Source: Sphingobacterium sp. SYP-B4668 (GTDB lineage: Bacteria > Bacteroidota > Bacteroidia > Sphingobacteriales > Sphingobacteriaceae). From it: a DNA stretch of 64,000 nt. The stretch covers positions 4,092,001-4,156,000 of the forward strand of contig NZ_CP115483.1 in NCBI RefSeq assembly GCF_027627455.1, given 5' to 3'. Position numbers and translations under genes: made by a program. Shown in pieces: positions 1-8,639 of the stretch (within the stretch, counting starts at the first letter, position 1; each line of letters begins with the position of its first letter). Below the pieces are notes generated by a model. It ran no database searches. It had not been told where the DNA came from and worked only from the letters and a program-made list of their open reading frames with translations.

Positions 1-363
1 CACAAACAGGTTATTGAAGGCTCCTCTGACCCAGCATTTCGTGGAGACCATACCAAGCACAATCCCGAAGACTTATTCCTTTCCTCATTATCGTCTTGTC
101 ATATGCTTTGGTACCTTCACTTTTGTGCGGCACAGCATATCATCGTTGAAGAATATATGGATATGGCCGAAGGTATCATGTTGGAAGAACGGGATGGCAG
201 AGGATACTTTTCTGAAGTCACCTTACATCCCACCGTGGTGGTTAAAACCGAAGACATGATTCAAACAGCAATCGAATTACACCAAAAAGCAAATGAATAT
301 TGCTTCATGGCCAATTCTGTAAAGTTTCCCATAAAGCATTTCCCCGTCGTGAGGGTTGGGTAA
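1..363 (+). CDS. OsmC family peroxiredoxin-like protein, 5' truncated by window edge
   Basis: The frame is open from the first base, so the start lies left of the window and 120 codons are visible. OsmC/Ohr proteins reduce organic hydroperoxides in the cytoplasm with a pair of cysteines. Here the first sits in a helix-start motif of the family (NPEDLFLSSLSSC, visible residue 33) and the second in the downstream KANEYCF segment (residue 101), the spacing expected for OsmC. The end PIKHFPVVRVG also fits the family. Internal ATGs further in would remove the first cysteine, so they are not starts. Family assignment is firm; the substrate is not known. Confidence 0.88.
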   Translation, partial: HKQVIEGSSDPAFRGDHTKHNPEDLFLSSLSSCHMLWYLHFCAAQHIIVEEYMDMAEGIMLEERDGRGYFSEVTLHPTVVVKTEDMIQTAIELHQKANEYCFMANSVKFPIKHFPVVRVG

Positions 364-468
364 CACAACATTTGGCCACAGAGAAAAAAACAAAATCAGG
401 ACCAACACCGTGAAGTATAGCTATGAATACCACAGTGTTGCGTGTTCGTTATTTTGAACCGTAACCCA

Positions 469-678
469 TCAATAGTATAAACGACGACAACGGTGCCCCG
501 CTTTAGAAAGCATCTCTATAATCTCACTACTGATATCAGTCTTAGCTTCCACTCTCAAAATCTTGTCTACATCTTCTAGGTCTACAGACCAGGAGACAAG
601 GTCCATCAATGACGTCATATTGAGTCTCAGCTTTTCATTAAGCTTTTGAATATTCGTGGCAAATATTAATACAATCAT
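469..678 (-). CDS. Small HMA-like hypothetical protein (69 aa)
   Basis: A 69-residue protein with pattern N-terminal strand (MIVLIFATNI), helix, the central phrase SWSVDLEDVDKILRVEA, and an ending AGHRCRRLYY. This layout resembles small heavy-metal-associated-fold proteins common in Bacteroidota, but the CxxC metal site is absent, so copper binding should not be assumed. It lies downstream of the efflux operon on the same strand, with a 113-nt gap that contains a small hairpin (CTGCAC-GAG-GTGCAG, 732-746). It could be the last cistron or separately expressed. No function is claimed. Confidence 0.6.
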   Translation of the reverse strand: MIVLIFATNIQKLNEKLRLNMTSLMDLVSWSVDLEDVDKILRVEAKTDISSEIIEMLSKAGHRCRRLYY

Positions 679-791
679 AGTTAATAGTTTAATGCCTTTT
701 AGACAATGGGGACATGTTTAAATCTAACCCACTGCACGAGGTGCAGCAGGCTAGATAGACCCTTTTAAAGAGGATCTCCACACACACTTCT

Positions 792-2219
792 TTAAAGACT
801 TCCCCCGCCTAAAGAGCGGTATAATACAGTTAGCGCCTGTAGACGACTAGTGCGCACATTGGCTAGATCCAGTTCAGCTTGAAGCTTATTGGTTTGTGCT
901 AGAATAATATCAAGATAAGTCGCGCTATCATACTTAAACAGCGTCAATGCTTGCCCCACCACCGCGTCAGCCTTAAGCACCAATTGCTCGGTTATTTGAT
1001 GCTGCTGTTCTAACTTCTCAAGTTGATTAAGCGCGTCAGATACCTCGCCTACCGCCGTAAGCACACTCTGTTTAAAACGAAGTTCAGCCTGATCGTAGTT
1101 CACTTGAGATTGAAGATATCTTGTTTTCAGTTGTTTACCCTGAAATATGGGTTGGGCCAAACTTCCGCCCACTATTCCAAATAGTGAACCTGGAATACTA
1201 AACCAATTACTAGCTTTAAAAGCATTCAATCCTCCCTGCGCCGTAATATTAATAGCAGGATACATACTTACTTTAGCCACGTGAATAGCTGCAACGCTTT
1301 TACGCAGCTCCACTTCGCGTCCTTTAACATCCGGTCTGTGACTCAGCAGCTCAGCAGGCACCCCCGAGCTTATCGCAGCATAGGGAGCAGTATCCTCAAG
1401 TCCAATAGATCGCGTTATCTTGCTTGGAAAACTACCCGTCAATACACTTAATGCATTCTCTTGTATCTGTATTGCATTTTCAATGGTCGGAATACGATTC
1501 ATAATTTGAATTTTGGCAACTTCTTGTTGTTCCACCGGTAGTGACTGTATCAACCCTAGTTCATATTGCTTCTTCAAGAGCAGCAAGGCACTGTCTGCAA
1601 ATGCCAGATTCGCGTTCGTAATTTTCAATTGCTTATCCAGCATTAGTAGATTGTAGTATCCCTGCGCAATTTCTGATATCAATCTGATCTTCACGACCTT
1701 TGCCCCCTCCTCACTGGTAAGCAAATCCATCAAAGCCCCTTCTTGTGCACCCTTTATTTTTCCCCAGATATCCGCCTCCCATGATATAGCCACAGCACTG
1801 TTATAATCTTGCATATATCGATCTCCAAGAAATTGCCCAGCCATCATACCATTCATACTATTGTTGGACGGTCTCGTAATAGTAGTACTTCCGATAGTCG
1901 CGTCTACTCTCGGCAACCCAGCCAACTTAGTCTGCTTATAACCCAATGCTGCAAATTCAATTTGCTTCAAAGCTATCCTAAAATCATAATTATGGACGAG
2001 ACCCCTGTCAATAAGTCCGATCAAAACCGAGTCTCTAAAAAAATCTTTGTAGTCCAATTCGGCGACATTCTCCACCGTATCTACCACACTACTATCCACA
2101 CCAGTATATATATTAGGCAGCTCCATGTTAGGGCGTTCATACTTACGCACAGAGCAGGCCGTCATTAGCCCCATCAAATAGAGGGGTATTATTATTCTCT
2201 TTATATTTACTAACATCAT
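792..2219 (-). CDS. RND efflux outer-membrane factor lipoprotein (NodT/OprM family)
   Basis: This is a TolC-like outer-membrane channel of 475 aa, the normal length for the OprM/NodT group. The N-terminus has a lipoprotein signal (GLMTAC, cysteine at about residue 22), followed by two OEP repeats; the phrases AELLSHRPDVKGREVEL and PIFQGKQLKTRY are typical of the family. It forms the exit duct for the pump encoded just upstream (24-nt gap to the RND gene), so adaptor, pump and channel are one operon. Start taken at the first of two adjacent ATGs. Drug specificity cannot be read from sequence. Confidence 0.93.
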   Translation of the reverse strand: MMLVNIKRIIIPLYLMGLMTACSVRKYERPNMELPNIYTGVDSSVVDTVENVAELDYKDFFRDSVLIGLIDRGLVHNYDFRIALKQIEFAALGYKQTKLAGLPRVDATIGSTTITRPSNNSMNGMMAGQFLGDRYMQDYNSAVAISWEADIWGKIKGAQEGALMDLLTSEEGAKVVKIRLISEIAQGYYNLLMLDKQLKITNANLAFADSALLLLKKQYELGLIQSLPVEQQEVAKIQIMNRIPTIENAIQIQENALSVLTGSFPSKITRSIGLEDTAPYAAISSGVPAELLSHRPDVKGREVELRKSVAAIHVAKVSMYPAINITAQGGLNAFKASNWFSIPGSLFGIVGGSLAQPIFQGKQLKTRYLQSQVNYDQAELRFKQSVLTAVGEVSDALNQLEKLEQQHQITEQLVLKADAVVGQALTLFKYDSATYLDIILAQTNKLQAELDLANVRTSRLQALTVLYRSLGGGSL

Positions 2220-2243
2220 ATATATTTATATCCCTATGAATCT

Positions 2244-5200
2244 TTAATAATCCCAATCCTCTTCAGAAACCTGCTTACCGCTCAACCTTTCCTGCAAAAA
2301 CTGAAAAACTACAAATAGCACCGGTGTAGTAAAGATTCCTACAACCGTACCGAACAGCATACCAAATACCGCAGCATATCCAATAGAGTGATTTCCCAAG
2401 GCTGAAGGCCCAGTGGCAAACAGAAGAGGCAGTAACCCCGTGATAAAAGCAAGGGATGTCATTAATATAGGTCGCAATCTAGCCTTTGCTCCTTCTACCG
2501 CAGCTGCCACCAAGCTCTTACCGGCCCGACGTCGTTGGATCGCATATTCAACAATGAGAATACCATTTTTAGCCAATAGACCAATCAACATGACCAATGC
2601 GACCTGCACATATATATTGTTCGATATATCCGCAAGTGTAATCCCAATAAATACACCCAATAGACCTAGCGGGATTGAAATCAACACCGATAGCGGTAAG
2701 ATGTAACTCTCGTACTGTGCCGACAGTAAAAAGAAAACAAAAACGATACATAGTCCAAATATCACTAGCGATTGCCCCCCCGAACCACGCTCCTCCCTAC
2801 TCATACCTTTATAATCATATGAGTAATTCGCAGGAAGTACATCGACAGCCACTTCATCAACGGCTTTCATCACCTGTCCTGTACTGAAACCCGGTTTCGG
2901 CATTACCGTCATGTTCACAGCATTGAATAAGTTGAACCGATCGACGACCTCTGGTCCCGTTGTCGGTTTGAGACTTACGAGTGTGCTAATCGGGACCATC
3001 TCATTCTTATCATTCTTTACAAAAATCCCCTGTAAAGACGACTGGTCCTTTCGGTATTCGGGTGAGGCCTGTACCAGCACCCTGTAGTATTTTCCAAATC
3101 GATTGAAATCCGAAGCTTGGATACTCCCATAATACCCCTGCATCACCGTCATGACATCTGCTAAACTTACACCTAACTGATAGGCCTTAGCCTCATCTAC
3201 AACCACCTCAAATTGCGGAAATCCGGTATTGAAGGTTGTAAACGCAACTGCAATTTCTGGTCGCTGCATCAGTGCTCCCATGAAACCATAAGCCGTATTT
3301 CCAAATTTATTCAGATCTCCCGATCCTTTATCCTGAAGAACGAGTTCCATACCACTGGTATTACCAAACCCATCTACTGTAGGCATATTCAACACTAAGA
3401 AGGAAGCACGCCTATCCTGGGATAGTTGCCCTTGTAATTGTCCAATGACGTCGTCAATCTTTTGGACACCTCCCCTATCCTTCGGCAATTTGAGTCTGAC
3501 GAACAGCGCTCCAGCTGAAGACGACATAGATGAGCTCATTAGATTGAAACCTGTCACCGCCATTACTCGATCCACCGCAGCATGGTCGCCCAGCACCTCC
3601 TCGACCTGCTTTATGACAGCATCGGTCCGATCCTGCGAAGCTCCCGGGGTCAAATTGACCGCCACCACTATAAAGCTCTGATCCTCATCCGGAATAAAGC
3701 CCGTAGGCGTATTCACGAACATCCATAAAAACAATACACCCAATACCCCCATCCCCACGAATGCAATCCACTTACGTTTGATAAGCAATAGGATAGATTT
3801 TCCATATCGAAATGTCAATTTATCAAACGCCGCGTTGAATCCTATAAAAAAGCGCTGCTTGAATCCTATACGGGTATCCACATCTCCGTGACCATCATGC
3901 TGTTTCAGAAATAATGCGCACAATGCCGGGCTCAACGTCAGTGCATTTACCGCCGAAATCACAATCGCAATAGCCAGCGTCAGCGCAAACTGCTGATAGA
4001 ACAACCCCGTCGAACCCTTCATAAAACCGACCGGAACAAACACGGCAGACATCACCAATGTAATGGATACAATTGCTCCCGAAATCTCACTCATGGCTGA
4101 CATAGTCGCTGCACGTGCATTCAGTTTTCGCTTTTCCATCTTCGCATGCACAGCCTCCACCACCACAATGGCATCATCCACGACAATACCGATAGCCAGT
4201 ACTAACGCAAATAAGGTCAGAATATTAATGGAAAAGCCAAATAAATTCATGAAGAAAAATGTACCTATGATAGATACCGGAACTGCAATTGCAGGAATCA
4301 AAGTCGACCGAAAATCCTGTAGGAAAATAAACACCACGAAGAATACCAAAATGAAAGCTTCGATCAACGTTGTCACGACCTGACTAATCGACTGATCCAA
4401 TGATTCCTTTGTACTATATGGAATATTATATTCCATTTTATCTGGAAACGTTTTGGCTAGCTCTTCCAGCTTGACCATCATGGCCTCTTGCACTTCATTA
4501 GCATTAGATCCTGCCATCTGATATAATGCCATTGTCACTGCTGGTTTTTTATCTGCCCGCGAGCTTACCAAATAACTATATGCACCAAATTCTAATCTTG
4601 CCACATCTTTTAATCGCAGCACGGTACCATTATTGAATGCCCTTAGTATAATATTCTCATACTGTTCTGGGTCCGTAAATTTACCTTGATAGCGTAGTGC
4701 ATACTCAATAGCTTCGGTCGTAAGCTCTCCAAACTTTCCAGGAGCAGCTTCTAGATTTTGCTTCTGTATAGCCATACTCACCTCCGTGGGCGTCAAGTTA
4801 TAAGCCGATAATTTCTGTGGATCTAGCCATACCCGCATAGAATAGTCCTTATTCCCATATACCATCGCATCCCCTACACCTTTGACACGTTTCAGTTCCG
4901 GCACTACATTTATTTTGGCATAGTTCTCTAGGAAAAGATCATCTAACGAGCCATCATCACTTGTTAACGTCACCATCGCGATCATACTATTTTGCTTTTT
5001 CAGCGTTGTTATACCACTTTGTACCACCTCAGCTGGCAATTGGTTGGTCACTTGCGCTACACGGTTCTGCACATTGATAGCTGCCTGATCAGGGTCCGTC
5101 CCTAATTTAAAAATCACGGTAATAGACAGTGTACCGTCATTACTTGCAGTAGAGGTGATATAATCCATGTTCTCCACACCATTTATTGCATTTTCCAATG

Positions 5201-5390
5201 GTGGAGCCACGGATCGAGCTATAGTTTCCGCGTTGGCACCTGGATAGCTTGCCATTACGTTGACCGTTGGAGGTGCTATATCTGGAAACTTAGTAATCGG
5301 CAACGTCAGCATCCCGACGATACCAAGGATAACCAGCAGCACGGAGATAACCGTAGCCAATACTGGTCTTTTTATAATATTTTTTAACAT
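2244..5390 (-). CDS. RND multidrug efflux pump, HAE1 (AcrB/MexB) family
   Basis: A 1048-aa inner-membrane proton/drug antiporter, full length for AcrB-like pumps. Visible landmarks are the N-terminal TM1 (RPVLATVISVLLVILG), the TM4 proton-relay aspartate pair in GIVVDDAIVVVE (about residues 400-410), the TM10 lysine in LLAKNGILIVEYA (about residue 940) and two large periplasmic loops. It assembles as a trimer with the adaptor encoded upstream (26-nt gap) and the outer-membrane factor downstream. HAE1 pumps export amphiphilic drugs, bile salts or dyes; the particular substrates are unknown. No frameshift or missing key residue seen. Confidence 0.96.
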   Translation of the reverse strand: MLKNIIKRPVLATVISVLLVILGIVGMLTLPITKFPDIAPPTVNVMASYPGANAETIARSVAPPLENAINGVENMDYITSTASNDGTLSITVIFKLGTDPDQAAINVQNRVAQVTNQLPAEVVQSGITTLKKQNSMIAMVTLTSDDGSLDDLFLENYAKINVVPELKRVKGVGDAMVYGNKDYSMRVWLDPQKLSAYNLTPTEVSMAIQKQNLEAAPGKFGELTTEAIEYALRYQGKFTDPEQYENIILRAFNNGTVLRLKDVARLEFGAYSYLVSSRADKKPAVTMALYQMAGSNANEVQEAMMVKLEELAKTFPDKMEYNIPYSTKESLDQSISQVVTTLIEAFILVFFVVFIFLQDFRSTLIPAIAVPVSIIGTFFFMNLFGFSINILTLFALVLAIGIVVDDAIVVVEAVHAKMEKRKLNARAATMSAMSEISGAIVSITLVMSAVFVPVGFMKGSTGLFYQQFALTLAIAIVISAVNALTLSPALCALFLKQHDGHGDVDTRIGFKQRFFIGFNAAFDKLTFRYGKSILLLIKRKWIAFVGMGVLGVLFLWMFVNTPTGFIPDEDQSFIVVAVNLTPGASQDRTDAVIKQVEEVLGDHAAVDRVMAVTGFNLMSSSMSSSAGALFVRLKLPKDRGGVQKIDDVIGQLQGQLSQDRRASFLVLNMPTVDGFGNTSGMELVLQDKGSGDLNKFGNTAYGFMGALMQRPEIAVAFTTFNTGFPQFEVVVDEAKAYQLGVSLADVMTVMQGYYGSIQASDFNRFGKYYRVLVQASPEYRKDQSSLQGIFVKNDKNEMVPISTLVSLKPTTGPEVVDRFNLFNAVNMTVMPKPGFSTGQVMKAVDEVAVDVLPANYSYDYKGMSREERGSGGQSLVIFGLCIVFVFFLLSAQYESYILPLSVLISIPLGLLGVFIGITLADISNNIYVQVALVMLIGLLAKNGILIVEYAIQRRRAGKSLVAAAVEGAKARLRPILMTSLAFITGLLPLLFATGPSALGNHSIGYAAVFGMLFGTVVGIFTTPVLFVVFQFLQERLSGKQVSEEDWDY

Positions 5391-5416
5391 TTTACGACAA
5401 AGTTGTTGTACTTGAG

Positions 5417-6550
5417 TTATTGATTTGCTTTCTCTACCGAGACTGGCGTTCCCGGCTGTAACCTTTCGAAACCAGCTACAATATATCGGTCACCTACAGA
5501 TAGCCCCTTAGACACGATATACTGATCCCCTGATTTCCCTGAAATTTCAATAGGCACTTGCACGGCTTTGCTTTCTTGATCGAGTGAGAAGACATATTTC
5601 TTATCCTGTATAGCTATTGTTGCTGATATCGGCACCAATACCACATCACTATATTGCTGTGGGATAAGTACTTTGCCCGTATTGCCGCTTCTCAAAGTTG
5701 TATTCGGATTGTCAAACTTTGCCCGTAGGGTAATGGAGCCGGTACTTTTGCTAAACTGTCCTTCGACCGCATCAATCCGGCCCGTTTTATCATGAAGCGT
5801 CCCATTGGCTACCATCAGAGATACGGCAGGGGTCCCAGCTAGTTTTTCCTTAATAGAAGCCCCAGGATATTGTGCCTGAAAATCCAGAAATTCGTTCTCT
5901 CCCATGCTAAAGTAAGCGTACACATGATGAACATCCGATAGGAGTGTAAGAGCCTCCAAATTTGTTGGAGCAATCAGACTTCCCAGACGATAGTTGAATC
6001 GTCCCACATACCCATTCACTGGAGCTTTTATAGCACAAAAATTGAAATTTATTTTAGCCGACTCGACCGCAGCCTGTGCCTGCTGGACTGCCGCCTTGGA
6101 TGCGGCATACACAGTCTCTGCTTCTCGTACCTGCAAGTCAGATACCATTTTACTGTTCAATAGTTCTTTTTTACGATCCAAATCCAGCAAGGTATTGGAG
6201 AGGTTCGCTTTAGTCGCCATCAGAGAAGCCTCTGCGTTTTTTAATTGTTCGGCAAAGGGACCGTCTTCGATTCTAAACAACACCTGTCCAGCCTGGACAT
6301 AATCACCTTCATCTATCAGGATTTGTTTCAAGTAACCCGATACCTGCGGACGGATCTCCACATTGGTTATACCCTCTATTGAAGCTGTATACTCCGTATG
6401 AAGATGTGCGTCTCCAGACTTTACCACATCAACGGGGAGTACTATTGGTTGTGATTGATAAGACTCCTCTCCTTTGGGCCGACTGCATCCAGCAATCAAG
6501 AAAAGAGATAAAAGAAGTCCCGAGGACTTAAGAAAGGAAAGCTGATTCAT
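5417..6550 (-). CDS. RND periplasmic adaptor lipoprotein (AcrA/MexA family)
   Basis: A 377-aa membrane-fusion protein that joins the RND pump to the outer-membrane channel. It starts with a lipoprotein signal (LIAGC, cysteine near residue 22), then the first lipoyl half (VSGYLKQILIDEGDYV, about residues 70-85), a coiled-coil hairpin (about 95-165), the second lipoyl half (KAPVNGYVG) and beta-barrel and membrane-proximal domains ending LQPGTPVSVEKANQ. It is the first gene of the three-gene efflux operon. The 234-nt AT-rich region to the AraC gene should hold the promoter, but I could not find a clear TAnnTTTG box there. Confidence 0.95.
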   Translation of the reverse strand: MNQLSFLKSSGLLLSLFLIAGCSRPKGEESYQSQPIVLPVDVVKSGDAHLHTEYTASIEGITNVEIRPQVSGYLKQILIDEGDYVQAGQVLFRIEDGPFAEQLKNAEASLMATKANLSNTLLDLDRKKELLNSKMVSDLQVREAETVYAASKAAVQQAQAAVESAKINFNFCAIKAPVNGYVGRFNYRLGSLIAPTNLEALTLLSDVHHVYAYFSMGENEFLDFQAQYPGASIKEKLAGTPAVSLMVANGTLHDKTGRIDAVEGQFSKSTGSITLRAKFDNPNTTLRSGNTGKVLIPQQYSDVVLVPISATIAIQDKKYVFSLDQESKAVQVPIEISGKSGDQYIVSKGLSVGDRYIVAGFERLQPGTPVSVEKANQ

Positions 6551-6784
6551 TTATATATAGATTTTTTTAACACCGACAAAAATGAAGATTTAAAAAAATC
6601 AGAAGGAAAAACGAAGTCGCCAAAATTTGTCCAAAGGTCGCCTTCAAAATCAAACATGACAAAAGGCCAACAATTCTGATTAAAACTGTAAAATCAAGCA
6701 AATAGACAATAAAACCAAAGTCAAATAAACTCCATTTTATCAAAAAAAAACAACATGGATTGCGGTTCCTAGAACGGATTGTTA

Positions 6785-7678
6785 TTAGAAAAGGTCGTCA
6801 CGTTTATAGTCCGACGGATTGGTACCCGTGTGCTTTTTAAAGAATTTACTAAACACAGCTTGATCCGAAAAATTAAGTTGCTCAGCAACTTGACAGACAT
6901 TGTTACTCGTATTTCGTAGCAAGAGTTTAGCTTCAATCGTCAAGATTTGGTTGATGATATCGCTTGGCGTCTTCGACATTGTTCTCCGAATGACACGGCT
7001 CAGATATTTTCGACTGATACACAATTCATCCGCATAAAATTGTATATCATGATGAGCGACAAAGTGCGTCCGTACCAGTGCAAAAAAATCTGTCGTAATT
7101 TCCTCTTCTCTAGAGGTCAGCAACCGTACTGTTTCATTCCTTTTGAAATGATTATCAATCTCATACATCAGCAATGAGAAGTGATGCCATATCATCTCAT
7201 TAAAATAATAGTTTTCTGCGTCAGGACGATTTAGCGCCTCCAGTTCCTCCATATGAAACATCAATCTTCTAAATAACCCCGATTGTTGAGCAATCACACC
7301 CGAAGGATGGTCTGTCAGCCTGCGCAGCATATCGTTTGATTTATAGTTGAATCCCGCCTCATTAATAAATTCATTAGAGAAAAAAATCTCCTTTGCTTTG
7401 TAATCAGGAGAAATATAATCAATAGTAAAAGACTCCCGCAGTACCGTATAGATGACATCGTTTGCCTTGACCTCAAATGACTGATCATCTACTGTAAAAC
7501 GGCCACTTCCTGCTGTCACCAAGACTATTCCTGAATAGTTAGCCTTGTACCAAAGATTAAGTTTAATTAACAGATTACTCCGATCCATATCAAATACGAT
7601 ATAGTCCTTGATTCTCAAATCTGTATTGAGATGTGCAATCAAGTCTTCAAAGTTGAGGATAGCAATTTGATGTTCCAT
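6785..7678 (-). CDS. AraC family transcriptional regulator, probable efflux regulator
   Basis: A 297-aa AraC/XylS regulator. Residues 1 to about 180 form a cupin-like sensor domain (GSGRFTVDDQSFEV, DVIYTVLRE); the last hundred carry the two helix-turn-helix motifs (ADELCISRKYLSRVIRR and VAEQLNFSDQAVFSKFFKKH, ending GTNPSDYKRD). It sits immediately upstream of the efflux operon on the same strand, the usual place for its regulator in Bacteroidota, so control of the adaptor/pump/channel genes is inferred. An inverted repeat lies about 10 bp before its start and may be its own operator. Confidence 0.93.
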   Translation of the reverse strand: MEHQIAILNFEDLIAHLNTDLRIKDYIVFDMDRSNLLIKLNLWYKANYSGIVLVTAGSGRFTVDDQSFEVKANDVIYTVLRESFTIDYISPDYKAKEIFFSNEFINEAGFNYKSNDMLRRLTDHPSGVIAQQSGLFRRLMFHMEELEALNRPDAENYYFNEMIWHHFSLLMYEIDNHFKRNETVRLLTSREEEITTDFFALVRTHFVAHHDIQFYADELCISRKYLSRVIRRTMSKTPSDIINQILTIEAKLLLRNTSNNVCQVAEQLNFSDQAVFSKFFKKHTGTNPSDYKRDDLF

Positions 7679-7686
7679 GCAAAAGC

Positions 7687-7709
7687 ACGTTGTTAAAAAA
7701 TTACAACGT
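7687..7709. promoter_or_regulatory. Inverted repeat upstream of AraC gene
   Basis: Perfect 7-bp arms ACGTTGT and ACAACGT separated by 9 AT-rich bases, ending about 10 bp before the AraC start codon. Position and symmetry suggest an operator or autoregulation site; no binding protein can be assigned from sequence. Confidence 0.35.
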
Positions 7710-7913
7710 CTGTAAAGGTAGGTTTACTTCGCTAATTTTTCTAGACCTCCTATCTCCACATATCTATTTTTTTGCTGTTGGCAGCTGCTAGAACGTTATT
7801 TTGACCTAATTATGAATATCACCTTTGCCGTTGGTTAGAAAGGAAACTTACAAACAACCGTCTTGTCCTCCAAAAGATTGGTCGAATACCAGACATACTA
7901 TTCGGGTGTGATC

Positions 7914-8444
7914 CTACAACAAATCCTTTTGTTTCTCTAAATCCGATTTTTTCGTCTTATAGCGCTCTTTACGTGCTTTTTTTTCTGCTTTTCGCATCGT
8001 ATCATCATGTTGATACTCGTCCTCAATCCTCTTCAAATCTTTTTTGTACTCCTCTTCTAATACTTTCAACTGCACTTCTATATCCTTCTTAGCTTGTTCA
8101 CGCAAAGGAATAGAATCTATAAACCGATTCCATTTCTCACGCTGAGCTTCATCGAGGATACTGTCGATATCTTGTTTAAATACCTGCGCCAATTCACGTT
8201 TCTTTTGCCCCTTCTGCTCGCCCGTTAGCACATGGCTCTTAGATATGGTCGAGAATTCACGGCCTACCATTTTCTTTCTTTTTAAGATTGCATCCTTCTG
8301 CTCACTACTTAATCCATAGTATGCACTTCTATTGAGCAGATCTGAAGCATTTACTTCAATATCTATTGTTTCCTTTCCCTTCTGACACTGTGCAGTGAGA
8401 TTAAGAAATAGTGCCATCAAGCCTAGCAGAAGAAATCTTTTCAT
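7914..8444 (-). CDS. Secreted charged helical protein, Spy/LTxxQ-like, hypothetical
   Basis: Read from the ATG giving MKRFLLLGLMALFLNLTAQC, a clean signal peptide with a possible lipid-anchor cysteine; the longer frame would put RRLLILNS ahead of it, which is less likely. The mature part is highly charged and helical, with YGLSSEQKDAILKRKKM and LTGEQKGQKKREL followed by ILDEAQREKWNRFIDS, which recalls periplasmic Spy/CpxP (LTxxQ) and DUF4890-like proteins. The C-terminus is a lysine/glutamate-rich coiled-coil-like tail. A periplasmic chaperone or stress role is possible but unproven. It stands alone between the AraC gene and the mannosidase operon. Confidence 0.7.
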   Translation of the reverse strand: MKRFLLLGLMALFLNLTAQCQKGKETIDIEVNASDLLNRSAYYGLSSEQKDAILKRKKMVGREFSTISKSHVLTGEQKGQKKRELAQVFKQDIDSILDEAQREKWNRFIDSIPLREQAKKDIEVQLKVLEEEYKKDLKRIEDEYQHDDTMRKAEKKARKERYKTKKSDLEKQKDLL

Positions 8445-8606
8445 TATCATTGAGTTTAAAATAAGTAGACGACGCATTTATTCGTATTTGCCGCTTCACC
8501 AACCACTTGCGCAGACATTCTATTTTACAAAAGATCAAATTACCAACAATTGTTTGCAAAAATTCAAAGTATTTCACCTCGAGATAATTGGTCTTGTTTC
8601 GACGAG

Positions 8607-8639
8607 AATGGCCCCAGTTAATATAACCGGGGCCATTTT
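8607..8639 (-). terminator. Hairpin at the 3' end of the GH92 gene
   Basis: Nine-bp stem AATGGCCCC / GGGGCCATT, with the inner GTTA/TAAC bases also able to pair. It begins directly after the GH92 stop codon. In the minus direction the trailing T tract is poor, but position and strength suit a terminator. Confidence 0.6.

Noticed and set aside
7791..7796. AACGTT near the AraC inverted repeat as a second operator
   Set aside because: Six bases are too short to support, and there is no matching arm at the same spacing.
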